Positions 7,443-16,443 of a DNA stretch of 36,887 bases are shown piece after piece (position 1 is the first letter of the stretch; each line of letters opens with the position of its first letter). The stretch covers positions 1-36,887 of the forward strand of contig CACIJJ010000008.1 in NCBI GenBank assembly GCA_902587025.1, read 5' to 3'. A program made the translations under genes and the position numbers. This stretch comes from an uncultured Candidatus Actinomarina sp. (lineage in GTDB: Bacteria > Actinomycetota > Acidimicrobiia > Actinomarinales > Actinomarinaceae). Below the pieces are notes generated by a model. That model had not been told where the DNA came from, did not search any database, and saw nothing but the letters and a program-made list of their open reading frames with translations.

Positions 7443-8093
7443 TTAAGGTGATAGTCTAGTTATTTCCCATGAATTATCATTTTTAACATAAATAAAGCGA
7501 TCATGGGTTCTGCTTCTTCTACCCTGCCAAAACTCCCAGAAACTAATATCAATTGCATAGCCACCCCAATTGTCTGGTCTTGGAATATCTTTTCCTTCAA
7601 ATTCTATTTCCAACTCTTTAATCCTGTCTTCAACCGTTTCTCTTCCTTCAATTTCAGTGCTTTGACTTGATGCAATAGCACTTAGTTGTGCTCCCCTCGG
7701 TCTTGAAGCAAAGTAGTTATCAGATACCTCATCGGATGTTTTAGAAACTACGCCCTCAAGTCGAATTTGACGATGTAACTCAGGCCAAAAGAATAATCCT
7801 GAAATACTTGGATTGTTTTCCATTTCCCGACCCTTGCTACTTCCATAATCTGAGTAGAAAACAAGTTTGTTGTCGACAATATCCTTAAATAGTACGTACC
7901 TTGACCTTGGTGTTCCCTCTTCGCTGATAGTAGATATCGCCATTGCATTTGCTTCATTAACTTCTGCGTCAATAGCGATTTGAAACCATACATTAAATTG
8001 CTCTAAAGGATTGGTATCTAAATCTTCGATATTTAGTGGCTTGTCTTCGTACTCAACCCTAATTTTTTTAACTTTGTCAGATATACTGTCCAT
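7443..8093 (-). CDS. pdxH: Pyridoxamine 5'-phosphate oxidase
   Basis: FMN-dependent enzyme that oxidises pyridoxamine- or pyridoxine-phosphate to pyridoxal phosphate. Recognised by the PNPOx pattern: RYVLFKDIVDNKLVFYSDYGSSKG (FMN binding), the FFWPELHRQIRLEG strand, the YFASRPRGAQLSAIAS loop, and the C-terminal FWQGRRSRTHDR motif with its conserved Arg-X-His substrate-binding residues. At 216 aa it has the family's length. The start codon abuts the aconitase stop, so the two are probably co-expressed. Confidence 0.95.
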   Translation of the reverse strand: MDSISDKVKKIRVEYEDKPLNIEDLDTNPLEQFNVWFQIAIDAEVNEANAMAISTISEEGTPRSRYVLFKDIVDNKLVFYSDYGSSKGREMENNPSISGLFFWPELHRQIRLEGVVSKTSDEVSDNYFASRPRGAQLSAIASSQSTEIEGRETVEDRIKELEIEFEGKDIPRPDNWGGYAIDISFWEFWQGRRSRTHDRFIYVKNDNSWEITRLSP

Positions 8094-10355
8094 TTATTTT
8101 GATTTGATATAGTTCAATGCAGAACCAGCAAAAAACCAAGCAATCTGATCCTCAGATAGAGAATGATTTGCTTTGATTGTCTCTGTTTCACCATTTTCTT
8201 TTTCGAGGATAATTTCAACGGGTGTGTCAACTGCAATGTCTTTCAGACTACCAATAGTCATTTTGTCGAACTGTTCTATCTTTTCATAATCGTTTTTGTC
8301 TTCAAAGACTAGAGGTAAAATACCTTGCTTCTTTAAGTTTGCTTCATGTATTCGTGCAAAACTTTTTACCAATACGACCTTACAGCCTCTAAATCTCGGC
8401 TCCATTGCTGCGTGCTCTCTTGATGAGCCTTCACCATAGTTTTCATCCCCAACAGCTACCCAGCTAACATTCTCCTCACTGTAATTCTTTGCTATGCTTG
8501 GCAATGTATCGACTTCCTTTGTGAGTATGTTTACACCATCACCTGCTTTTTCAGCAAATGCATTATTGACTCCATTGAACAAGTTTTGTGAAATATTTTC
8601 AAGATGACCTCGGAACTGTAACCATTTACCAGCAGGAGAAATATGGTCAGTTGTACATTTTCCTTCTGCCTTCATTAAGACGCTCATTGAAACATAGTCT
8701 TCTTCATTAGGTGGAAGAAATGGGGTAAGTTTTTGAAGTCTATTTGATTCTGGATCAATTATTACTTCAACATCATCACCTGGTGTTGGTTGAATAAATC
8801 CCTCCAGTGTTTCTTCAAAGCCTTTGTCAGGTAATTCATCTGCAACAGGTGGGTTGAGTAAAATTTCTTCCCCATCTTGAGTAGTAAGAGTGTCGCTTAA
8901 GAAGTTGAAATCTAATGTTCCGCCAAGTGCCAAACCTATAACAGATTCAGGTGAACCAATAAATGATAGTGTCTCTGCATTTCCATCATTTCTAGCAGGA
9001 AAGTTTCTATTAAACGATGAGACGATTGAGTTACTCTCTCCTTCTTTGATGTCGTCTCTTTTCCATTGACCGATACAAGGACCACATGCATTCGCAAGAA
9101 CAGTAGCTCCAATAGATTCTAAATCCTTTAAGTATCCGTCACGTTCTATAGTTGCTCTGGTTTGTTCTGAACCAGGAGTAACCATCAAAGGTACTTTTGC
9201 CTTCAGACCATGCTTTGCAGCTTCTCTGGCAATGAAAGCAGCTCTACCAATATCCTCATATGATGAATTCGTACAAGATCCAATCAATGCACTTGAGATT
9301 TTTACAGGATACTCATTGTCAATTGCATCCTTTTTTAATCCAGAAATTGGTCTTGCTAAATCTGGAGTGTGTGGTCCAACAATATGAGGCTCTAGTTCAT
9401 CTAAATTAATCTCTATAACTTGATTGAAAAATTCTTCTGGGTTTTCTAAAACTTCATCATCAGCAGTGAGTAAATCGATTCTAGAGTCTGCCAATTCAGC
9501 TATTTCATCCCTGCCGGTAGCCTTTAGATAAGCACTTCCCTTTTCATCATATGGAAATATTGAGCAAGTTGCACCAATCTCTGCACCCATATTTGTAATA
9601 GTTGCTTTTCCAGTAGTTGAAATAGTTTTCGTACCCTCTCCAAAGTATTCAACTATTGCATTCGTTGCACCTTTAACTGTCAAGATTTCTGCAACTTTTA
9701 ATATAATGTCTTTTGGAGATGACCAGCCGCTCAAAGAACCAGTTAGCTTCACTCCGATCAAGCTAGGTATTTTTGTATTAAAAGGCATACCAGCCATTAC
9801 ATCAACTGCATCTGCACCTCCAACACCAATCGCAATCATGGATAGACCTCCAGCGTTTGGAGTATGACTATCCGTACCGATCATCATTCCTCCTGGAAAT
9901 GCATATTGTTCTAAAACTACTTGATGGATGATTCCAGCCCCTGGTCCCCAGAAGCCTATTTCATATTTTTCGGAAGCAGTTCTAAGAAAGTCAAAGACCT
10001 CTTTATGTGTCTTGTTTGCTACTTGAAGATCGCTAGCTGCTCCTTCATAAGCTTGAATTAGATGATCACAGTGGACAGTTGTTGGAACTGCTGTTTCTGG
10101 AAGGTCCGCTTGCATAAATTGTAAAAGAGCCATTTGTGCTGTTGCATCTTGCATTGCAACTCTATCAGGTGCAAAGTCACCATAATCTTCCCCTTTATTT
10201 AGAGAAACAGAGTCAATATCTGTAGCATGACCAAAAAGAAGTTTTTCAGCAAGAGTTAGAGGAGCATTTTTCCTCTCTCTTAATTTCTTGATATTTTCAG
10301 TTAGATTCTCGTAAACTGAAGAAACTAAACTTGCTGGTGTTACTGATAAATCCAT
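8094..10355 (-). CDS. acn: Aconitate hydratase, mitochondrial-type
   Basis: Isomerises citrate and isocitrate in the TCA cycle with a [4Fe-4S] cluster. The three cluster ligands are visible at Cys361 (SCTNSS), Cys424 and Cys427 (ACGPC). Other signatures are TDSHTPNAGG (161-170), SSFNRNFPARNDGN near 446-459, and the C-terminal swivel domain with GDENYGEGSSREHAA. At 753 aa it matches the shorter mitochondrial-type enzyme rather than the roughly 900-aa IRP-type AcnA common in actinobacteria. It heads the housekeeping series acn-pdxH-rph-rdgB. The neighbour upstream on the same strand is a nuclease of the accessory region, 38 nt away. Confidence 0.95.
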   Translation of the reverse strand: MDLSVTPASLVSSVYENLTENIKKLRERKNAPLTLAEKLLFGHATDIDSVSLNKGEDYGDFAPDRVAMQDATAQMALLQFMQADLPETAVPTTVHCDHLIQAYEGAASDLQVANKTHKEVFDFLRTASEKYEIGFWGPGAGIIHQVVLEQYAFPGGMMIGTDSHTPNAGGLSMIAIGVGGADAVDVMAGMPFNTKIPSLIGVKLTGSLSGWSSPKDIILKVAEILTVKGATNAIVEYFGEGTKTISTTGKATITNMGAEIGATCSIFPYDEKGSAYLKATGRDEIAELADSRIDLLTADDEVLENPEEFFNQVIEINLDELEPHIVGPHTPDLARPISGLKKDAIDNEYPVKISSALIGSCTNSSYEDIGRAAFIAREAAKHGLKAKVPLMVTPGSEQTRATIERDGYLKDLESIGATVLANACGPCIGQWKRDDIKEGESNSIVSSFNRNFPARNDGNAETLSFIGSPESVIGLALGGTLDFNFLSDTLTTQDGEEILLNPPVADELPDKGFEETLEGFIQPTPGDDVEVIIDPESNRLQKLTPFLPPNEEDYVSMSVLMKAEGKCTTDHISPAGKWLQFRGHLENISQNLFNGVNNAFAEKAGDGVNILTKEVDTLPSIAKNYSEENVSWVAVGDENYGEGSSREHAAMEPRFRGCKVVLVKSFARIHEANLKKQGILPLVFEDKNDYEKIEQFDKMTIGSLKDIAVDTPVEIILEKENGETETIKANHSLSEDQIAWFFAGSALNYIKSK

Positions 10356-10393
10356 CGTTTTAATTATATTCTCATATAGTTCTTACTAAAACC

Positions 10394-11851
10394 TTATCTG
10401 TACTCTGGACAAGTGGTTTGATAATCACAATTTGAGCACCAATCACCGACATTATATGAGGGTGATAGTGAATCATTAGGATTCCAGTTAGCAATTCTTT
10501 GTGCTTTATCCTCAAATTTTTTAATGATTGAATCAAACTCACTTTCTCCAAATTTTCTTTTCTTAAGTTTTCCACCATCTTTATTTGTATATATATGAAA
10601 GACGTAAACTTCGTCCTCTTTGAGTAACAATTTTGCACCTAGTGCATATAATTCAGCCTCGGTAAGGTCATCATTACTTTCTTGTCCTGTTTTAAGCTCA
10701 ATAACAAGACCTTTTCCTTTATATCTACCAACAAGATCAGCCTGACCCATAAATGTTACTGCGACTTTATCCTCTCTTAACTCCATTTTTGAATTTGAGA
10801 CTATTCCATCTTTTAATATAGAAAATCCAAGACCATACTCTGATAATTTAATTTCTAAATCGTTTTGATCTTCTACCTCATCATCTAAGGCCTGGATGAG
10901 TTCCTCATATTTTTTGAGTATTTGAGACGCAAATTTTTCCTCTTCATCTACGAGGAGCTTTTTCAATCTCTCAATTTCTTTATCTCCAAAGATATCTTTA
11001 TTTTTTTCAAGCATCTTTTGTGAATATGTGTGAAATTTTTGCCCAAGCTCAGCTTCAAATGATTCGTTTTCAATATCTTTTGGTATGGCATATTGTGCTC
11101 TCCAAGACGTCCATCTCTCACAAGTCTCAAGATTGAGCAAGTTTGATTTACTTATTAAAATTCCCCTATTATTCGACTTTGCTTCTTGTCCATCTACAAC
11201 AGGATACTGACCACACCTTGATGGTCTAGAACACATGTAGCAATGAAGTCCAGGAGTTGCTTGTTTTCTATTTGTTTCAAATTCTTGAATAATATTGAAA
11301 TAGTTATCAATAATTTCTTTTGAATTTTCAGGTTCCTTTATCTCGTCAAAGTCATCGTGAATAAGCTGAGCAGTTAGAAATGTTTCACCCTCTAATTTGG
11401 TTTCTGCGACAATAGCTCTATCTATATCCTCAATATCAGATACTCCTGCCTTGAGCTTGATATATTCAGTATTGTCTTCATCTTCAAGTTGATATTGAAA
11501 GGATGTATACATACCCTTCTCTTCACTATCAATCTCTCTTATGATTTCTTGTCTATAAAAATCGATATTGACCTGAGGTAATGGTTTGGGAACCAAACTT
11601 CTAAATCGCTCAAAAAGTTCAGACATTATTTTTCTCTGTAATGGATCGTAAAATTGAAAGTTTTCTTCTGCAACTTTAACTGCAACCTCATCATTTGCTT
11701 CATTTAGTAGCCAATCAGAAATGGCATTATGAACACCGTTCCATCGATCTAAACGAGAATTTGGGGTTAAGGTTTTTGGACCAATAGATTGATGACACTC
11801 AGAAATTTTTTTAACTTCGTACGTTTTATAGAACTTAATGCCCTGGTTCAT
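10394..11851 (-). CDS. Cas4/RecB-like PD-(D/E)XK nuclease with two tandem modules and cysteine clusters
   Basis: A 485-aa protein that reads as two copies of the RecB/Cas4 nuclease fold. The second module (about 235-485) looks active. It has Cys244, the helix motif G270-x3-H274, Asp372 in GQADLVG, Glu385-Leu-Lys387, and the C-terminal cluster Cys472/Cys475/Cys481, which with Cys244 fits a [4Fe-4S] site. The first module (about 36-215) has a similar GVH helix motif (His41) and CxxC-x5-C (204, 207, 213), but its only Glu-x-Lys candidate (Glu150-Thr-Lys152) is weakly placed, so it may be degenerate. Expected role: 5'-3' ssDNA exonuclease in DNA processing, repair or defence. It is the left end of the accessory island. 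No helicase is fused to it. Confidence 0.75.
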   Translation of the reverse strand: MNQGIKFYKTYEVKKISECHQSIGPKTLTPNSRLDRWNGVHNAISDWLLNEANDEVAVKVAEENFQFYDPLQRKIMSELFERFRSLVPKPLPQVNIDFYRQEIIREIDSEEKGMYTSFQYQLEDEDNTEYIKLKAGVSDIEDIDRAIVAETKLEGETFLTAQLIHDDFDEIKEPENSKEIIDNYFNIIQEFETNRKQATPGLHCYMCSRPSRCGQYPVVDGQEAKSNNRGILISKSNLLNLETCERWTSWRAQYAIPKDIENESFEAELGQKFHTYSQKMLEKNKDIFGDKEIERLKKLLVDEEEKFASQILKKYEELIQALDDEVEDQNDLEIKLSEYGLGFSILKDGIVSNSKMELREDKVAVTFMGQADLVGRYKGKGLVIELKTGQESNDDLTEAELYALGAKLLLKEDEVYVFHIYTNKDGGKLKKRKFGESEFDSIIKKFEDKAQRIANWNPNDSLSPSYNVGDWCSNCDYQTTCPEYR

Positions 11852-11901
11852 ACTCTAAAGATAATTCAAATTTTCGTAAGAGCATGTATTTCAAACTTTA
11901 T

Positions 11902-12141
11902 TTAAATCATATCTTGTATAGGGGGAATAATTAAAAATACACCATTTGTGTTTATTTTTTTAATTTTACATTTCTTACCAAGAGCAAGTCCTGTAACTAC
12001 ATCTATAATTCTCTGTCGATCTTCTTTCTTTGTAACTCCTCGTATATCAAGAGAAGTATTTTTTTCACCTATCTTTGAAGAATTTAATTTATAAATATCA
12101 TCAATGGAGTTCATTATTAAAATTTCTAGTTCATCATTCAT
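11902..12141 (-). CDS. SepF-like mini-protein (core domain only)
   Basis: A 79-aa protein whose residues 27-74 resemble the SepF core: a beta strand ending DIRGV, the helix with acidic/basic DRQRIIDVVTGLALG, and the closing NTNGVFLIIPP strand. SepF dimerises, binds the FtsZ tail and anchors the division ring in actinobacteria and other Gram-positives. What is missing is the N-terminal amphipathic membrane-binding helix and long linker of normal SepF: only about 25 residues precede the core. It could be an accessory or competing partner of the true SepF. It stands between the nuclease and protease genes, with gaps of 50 and 62 nt. The match is from memory of the family's sequence pattern. Confidence 0.55.
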   Translation of the reverse strand: MNDELEILIMNSIDDIYKLNSSKIGEKNTSLDIRGVTKKEDRQRIIDVVTGLALGKKCKIKKINTNGVFLIIPPIQDMI

Positions 12142-12203
12142 TATTGAATTATCTCACAAAATAAAAGTGAGCTTCATAGTGTAAAAATTTATATTAATAA
12201 AAG

Positions 12204-14642
12204 TTACTTTAAAGTTTCTATTTCATCCGGACAGAATTTTAAAGATTTTTGATTAGGAAGAGACAAGGTGATTGAGGATTTATCAACAAGTTCTTCAAAT
12301 GTGGTTTTATTTTTTATTATGCCTACCGGATTGTCTGTATCAATGATTGTTTCAAGTGGTGTATATAAAAATTTTATGAGGGCTATCTCAAAATCTGTAA
12401 AGTTTACAGAATTATTTTTTGTTACGTTTTCTGTACTCATTAATCCACTTTTGATACATGATGAATGGTGGAGCCCTAGTGAGTGACCTAGCTCATGAAT
12501 TAAAACGTGATCTCTCTCCAAACCATATAGATCGGCATCAATCCAAATGCTTTCCTCTATCAAGTTATAAAACCCTGTATAACCAGCACAGGAGCCAGTC
12601 CCCCAAGCATCACCATATGGTCTTCTGCTCAGACATTCTCTAAGCTCAATAGGAATTGTTATTGCTTCACTGTTTGTTGAATAACTAAAAAAATCATAAC
12701 CAATAATCTCGTTTATTACTCTGACGAACTCTTTTACAATTCTCTCATCTTTATCTGTAAAATCACCATCGAAACCGTACACAACAGGACTATCTTGCTT
12801 GAAAACGTCTCTGTTTACATATCCGGAGTCTCGACTGTATCCACCTGGATCGTATGTATGAGTTGAGCCAATTATAAGATCTTCAATGCTGAATTGTTTT
12901 ACTAGTTCATCTGTAACTTCGGTTATATTGTCTTTGTAGTCATCGTGAATTATTGTATTTGGAAAAAACTCTTCTCTTTCTCTGTTTTCCCAGTCACCCC
13001 AGATAAAAATATCCCAGAGGTTTGCCCAACTAATAGAGATTTCTGGCCAACCATGAGCCCATCCTCTAACAACATATGGTTGGAATGAAAACGTTAATCC
13101 ATCATCATTTATCGATACAGCATTTAGATTTCTATAACTCCAAGGCTGAGTTTTATCATCTTCTAAAGTGGGGATTTTACCTTCATCTACTCTAAGAATA
13201 TCTTCTAGCCTGTTATCGAGTAATTCAAGCCATAGTGGGTTATAACCATCTTTTTCGAAGCCCTGTTCATTTAAAAGCTTATCGGACATAATATCTTTGA
13301 GTTCAATTTTTGTACATGTAGAAAGATCATAATTATAAGTTTTATAGAAATAGTCACCATGATTACCCCCTGTAAAAGTATGAATTTGGAAAATTACAGA
13401 TATATAATTCATCCTTTCTTCAGGAACCATTCCATATTCATATAGATAAAAACCATCCTCGGGTGGGTTGTTATGATGACCTAGATTTTTCCCATGGACT
13501 TCAAAAGAGGATTGACTACTAACTAAATAATTAAATACAGAGTAGAAATCTGCCCATGTTGGGTGGTCCCAAGCGTTATCTGATATATCAAATCCAACAA
13601 GACGATAGTCGCCTGTTAAGCCTGAGGCCCAGTGGTCTCCCCACTCAAGATCATCATGAAAATTAAGAGTGGTTAATCGGGCATAGTCTTCAAATACAGT
13701 ATTTATCTCTGCAAAACAGGATTCATACATAGACGCATTGTCAATTGAGTCTTCGTATAGCTCGTTCCACACATTCAGATTCTCAATATTTAATACTGGA
13801 TACCTAAATGTGTTATTCCAAGTTGTGTTCGAATCATAAGTGCCAACTTCACTTAAACAAAAAACGTCAGGCGTAAGTTCGTCTTCTCCCTCTTCTTTTG
13901 AGTATTCATTCCAATCATCCACATGCCACTTTAAAATCCATTCATCTACAAAACATTCCTCAGGAGAATCAAAATGTTGTTCCCAAATTAATCCAGATGG
14001 AGTCTTATACATTGTGATGTATCCATCTTCTACCATTGGTGATCTAATGTGATCTCTTACATAGTCTCCTTCCCCACTGATATTCATATTGAAAAGATTA
14101 TTTTTACATGTAAATAAAGCCTCTTCGCCCTCGACATCTTTTGCATATATTTCAACATTCAACATGTCTTCACCCTGTAGACCCTCTGCATAGGCATTGA
14201 TAACAACTTCACCGTCCAATTTGTAACCAACACCTTCATCTAATTCCATTCTTTTTTTGAGATTAATATCTAAATCACCTGTGCTATCGGTGAACTTGAT
14301 ATCAAATTTTTTAGGTCCATTTGGGAAAGAGTATTGAATGACAAATTCATATGATTCATATAAACCAAGATTTTCATCACAAAGATTTAGATTAATGAGT
14401 GGTTTTTGATTTTCATCAAGAATGAACTCATTTTGCTCTGCAGCAAGATCAGATAATTCGTTTATCATTTCATCTGCAAAATCTAAGTCATTTTGTAATT
14501 GATAATTCTCTTCAATTAAATCCTCTATGATTTCATTTTCAAAAAGAGCAACTTGGACAATAAAAAAAATAAATAATGTGTAAAAAATAAATAATGATTT
14601 CCAAGAAGGTGGTCTTTTTAATGCATTAATAAAACTATTCAT
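12204..14642 (-). CDS. Membrane-anchored metzincin-like zinc protease with RsiV/PdaC-like (DUF3298) region
   Basis: An 812-aa protein with one N-terminal membrane segment (about 16-34), a short acidic coiled coil (36-75), a long acidic region exposed outside the cell, and a C-terminal protease domain. HELGHSLGLHH at 716-726 is the extended zinc motif HExxHxxGxxH, and Met735 in SGLMS fits a Met-turn, so metzincin is the best call. Residues about 411-547 (SVIFQIHTFTGGNHG, then YNYDLSTCTKIELKDIM, then DDGLTFSFQPYVV) follow the DUF3298 pattern seen in the anti-sigma factor RsiV and the deacetylase PdaC. Several paired cysteines suggest disulphides. It overlaps the SGNH hydrolase gene by 8 nt. Substrate unknown. 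Confidence 0.7.
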   Translation of the reverse strand: MNSFINALKRPPSWKSLFIFYTLFIFFIVQVALFENEIIEDLIEENYQLQNDLDFADEMINELSDLAAEQNEFILDENQKPLINLNLCDENLGLYESYEFVIQYSFPNGPKKFDIKFTDSTGDLDINLKKRMELDEGVGYKLDGEVVINAYAEGLQGEDMLNVEIYAKDVEGEEALFTCKNNLFNMNISGEGDYVRDHIRSPMVEDGYITMYKTPSGLIWEQHFDSPEECFVDEWILKWHVDDWNEYSKEEGEDELTPDVFCLSEVGTYDSNTTWNNTFRYPVLNIENLNVWNELYEDSIDNASMYESCFAEINTVFEDYARLTTLNFHDDLEWGDHWASGLTGDYRLVGFDISDNAWDHPTWADFYSVFNYLVSSQSSFEVHGKNLGHHNNPPEDGFYLYEYGMVPEERMNYISVIFQIHTFTGGNHGDYFYKTYNYDLSTCTKIELKDIMSDKLLNEQGFEKDGYNPLWLELLDNRLEDILRVDEGKIPTLEDDKTQPWSYRNLNAVSINDDGLTFSFQPYVVRGWAHGWPEISISWANLWDIFIWGDWENREREEFFPNTIIHDDYKDNITEVTDELVKQFSIEDLIIGSTHTYDPGGYSRDSGYVNRDVFKQDSPVVYGFDGDFTDKDERIVKEFVRVINEIIGYDFFSYSTNSEAITIPIELRECLSRRPYGDAWGTGSCAGYTGFYNLIEESIWIDADLYGLERDHVLIHELGHSLGLHHSSCIKSGLMSTENVTKNNSVNFTDFEIALIKFLYTPLETIIDTDNPVGIIKNKTTFEELVDKSSITLSLPNQKSLKFCPDEIETLK

Positions 14643-15249
14643 TATTTACCCACCTAACAATCTCTTTTGCAAATTTTTGTCCGCCTTTATGACTTGGTTC
14701 TATGGGGTTAGCATAATCTTCAGATGTGACAAAAATTTCCCTTAACTCAAGCACCTCTATGTTGTATTTGCTCCCGATCCTATAAATAGAGTCATTAAAA
14801 AATGAGACCATCGTTCTTGCTGATTCTGCAATAGAATCAAACTCCTCTGAACCAACTAAATCCCCTTCATATACTGTGCATAGAAGTGGAGTTGCCCTGT
14901 AGTCAGTTAGTTTCTGCACAATGGCCTCATAATTCTTATTTATCGGTAGTAACATCTCCCTTAATTGTTCAAGAACACGGTTTGGCGAATACCTAAAATC
15001 CTGAGTCAAGAAGCTGATATTGTTTAGAAGATCATTTCCACCAATAGACAATACTGTATGAGTATCCTCTTCAGAAACATGTTCTAGCTGGCTAGTTAAA
15101 ACATGATCTGTGGTCGCTCCATCAAGTGCTATTTGTAAAAATTCATCATTAGAAATATGTTCTAAATGTTCCAGTACAGAGAGCTCATCAGATTCAACAT
15201 AAACCTTATTGTCAATGATGGAATCACCTAAGAGTGTAACTTTGTTCAT
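14635..15249 (-). CDS. SGNH/GDSL-family hydrolase
   Basis: A 204-aa serine esterase or lipase-like hydrolase. Block I is LLGDS with Ser10, block II has Gly44 as a possible oxyanion residue, block III is SIGGND with Asn72, and block V is EPSHKGG with His187. The residue three before the His is Glu184 rather than the usual Asp, an oddity in the triad. There is no signal peptide, so it is probably cytoplasmic. It overlaps the protease downstream by 8 nt and the zinc-ribbon gene upstream by 4 nt, making a coupled three-gene operon. Substrate cannot be told. Confidence 0.75.
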   Translation of the reverse strand: MNKVTLLGDSIIDNKVYVESDELSVLEHLEHISNDEFLQIALDGATTDHVLTSQLEHVSEEDTHTVLSIGGNDLLNNISFLTQDFRYSPNRVLEQLREMLLPINKNYEAIVQKLTDYRATPLLCTVYEGDLVGSEEFDSIAESARTMVSFFNDSIYRIGSKYNIEVLELREIFVTSEDYANPIEPSHKGGQKFAKEIVRWVNNE

Positions 15250-15479
15250 ATTCCTCTATGAACACGACCAATATGATAACCATCACAATATCTGCATTTG
15301 TAGTCTTTTATGAGTTCCTTAGCTCTAAAAGAAGCGAGTCTTGCCGATTGTAATGCAAGTAAGGGATTGTCGTATTTAGTTTTTCTTTTGCAACTCCAAC
15401 ATTTATCACATAAACAATATGAATTTGAATACTCTGACCAGCAAATAGGTTGTTTAAGTGTGATACGTTGTCGGGGCAT
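15246..15479 (-). CDS. Small cysteine-rich zinc-ribbon protein
   Basis: A 77-aa basic protein with eight potential metal ligands: Cys13, Cys22, Cys24, Cys27, Cys30, Cys62, Cys65 and His69 (YKCRYCDGYHIG). Two knuckles joined by a basic helix suggest a zinc-binding nucleic-acid protein. Its second half resembles the 49-aa protein at 33706-33855, with the Cys-to-Cys-x2-Cys spacing nearly conserved (32 versus 31) and the same aromatic-His ending. It leads the operon with the SGNH hydrolase and metzincin-like protease and is divergent from the Nudix regulator. The family is not known to me by name; small phage and mobile-element zinc ribbons look similar. Confidence 0.55.
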   Translation of the reverse strand: MPRQRITLKQPICWSEYSNSYCLCDKCWSCKRKTKYDNPLLALQSARLASFRAKELIKDYKCRYCDGYHIGRVHRGI

Positions 15480-15490
15480 TTATTCCTTTT

Positions 15491-15575
15491 TTAGTAACTT
15501 TCACTATAAATATAGCGAATAATAGTGAAAAACACAATTAATAAATTATATTTTTAGTACTTTACACTATTAAGA
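15491..15575. promoter_or_regulatory. Repeated candidate operators between divergent genes
   Basis: The 117-nt gap carries TTAGTAACTTTCACTATAAA (15491-15510) and a near-copy TTAGTACTTTACACTATTAA (15554-15573). The first also forms an inverted repeat with ATAGTGAAA (15522-15530), TTTCACTAT being the matching arm at 15499-15507. A third ACTTTACGTAT lies at 15588-15598 across the Nudix start codon. Repeats of this type beside an NrtR-like gene suggest autoregulation and control of the divergent zinc-ribbon operon. Confidence 0.5.
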
Positions 15576-15596
15576 GAGTTTTTCTATACTTTACGT

Positions 15597-16415
15597 ATGA
15601 GTAAAGGTTATCCCCTATCGTTGAATGCAGTCAACGTGGTCTGTTTTAAGATCGACTGGATTGAGATGGATTTAAAAGTTCTCTTAATCAAAAGAAGTAT
15701 CTCCCCACATAAAAATAAATGGTCACTTCCTGGTGGTTTTGTCAATGAAAATGAAAGTATTGAAGAGGCAGCACATCGTAAATTTGTTGAGGAGACTGGC
15801 ATTGCACCTGCATACATAAACCAGTACAGGACATATAGTGAATCCTCACGTGATAAAAGACCTGTAAAAGGTCAAAAGGTACGTGTTATTACTACTGCCT
15901 TCAATGCAATTTATACCAGTACTGATGAACCAGTGATCTCTGAAGAGAGTTCAGAGTATAAATGGTTTAAGATTCCACGAAGATATATTGATAGATCTAT
16001 TCCAAAATTGGCTTTTGATCATTACAAAATATTAACAGATGCAGCTAATCGACTCAGAGTGGACTTAGAATACAGTGGTTTAGCAACTCGATTTTTGCCA
16101 AAGCAGTTTACACTAGGTCAGATTCAAGACGTATATGAAGTAATTTGGGAGGTTGATCTTGACCCAGCTAATTTCAGAGATAAATTAACAAATGTTGAAG
16201 GTTGGATTAAAGAAGTTAAAAATCCGCCAAAAGAGGTTGATACTAGGCGTGGAAAGCCACCAACTTGGTATAAAGAACAAGATGTTCCCCAATTTGAAAG
16301 AATGATTTCTAACCCTGATGGCGCAGTGATTAGAGAAAAAGAATCAGAGTATCAAAAAAATTTAGATAGTATGACTTCAGAGATACCAATTATCGATATA
16401 AATAACCTCGATTAG
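15597..16415 (+). CDS. NrtR-like Nudix-domain transcriptional regulator
   Basis: A 272-aa protein with an N-terminal Nudix domain and a C-terminal winged-helix domain (about 150-230: LATRFLPKQFTLGQIQDVYEV), the NrtR layout. NrtR proteins bind operators through the winged helix and sense ADP-ribose or related NAD products. The Nudix box runs from Gly47 to Ile69, but the residue after Arg61 is Lys62 in place of Glu, while Glu65 and Glu66 remain. That points to weakened catalysis and a sensing role. The extra tail of about 40 residues is hydrophilic. No NAD-synthesis gene is near, so its targets are probably itself and the divergent operon. The alternative is an active ADP-ribose hydrolase. Confidence 0.75.
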   Translation: MSKGYPLSLNAVNVVCFKIDWIEMDLKVLLIKRSISPHKNKWSLPGGFVNENESIEEAAHRKFVEETGIAPAYINQYRTYSESSRDKRPVKGQKVRVITTAFNAIYTSTDEPVISEESSEYKWFKIPRRYIDRSIPKLAFDHYKILTDAANRLRVDLEYSGLATRFLPKQFTLGQIQDVYEVIWEVDLDPANFRDKLTNVEGWIKEVKNPPKEVDTRRGKPPTWYKEQDVPQFERMISNPDGAVIREKESEYQKNLDSMTSEIPIIDINNLD

Positions 16416-16443
16416 TGTTGATCAAATTTTTATTTCAATTTTT

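Noticed and set aside
15597-16415. Control of NAD synthesis by the NrtR-like protein
   Set aside because: No NAD-pathway genes are present in the window, so the usual regulon cannot be assumed.
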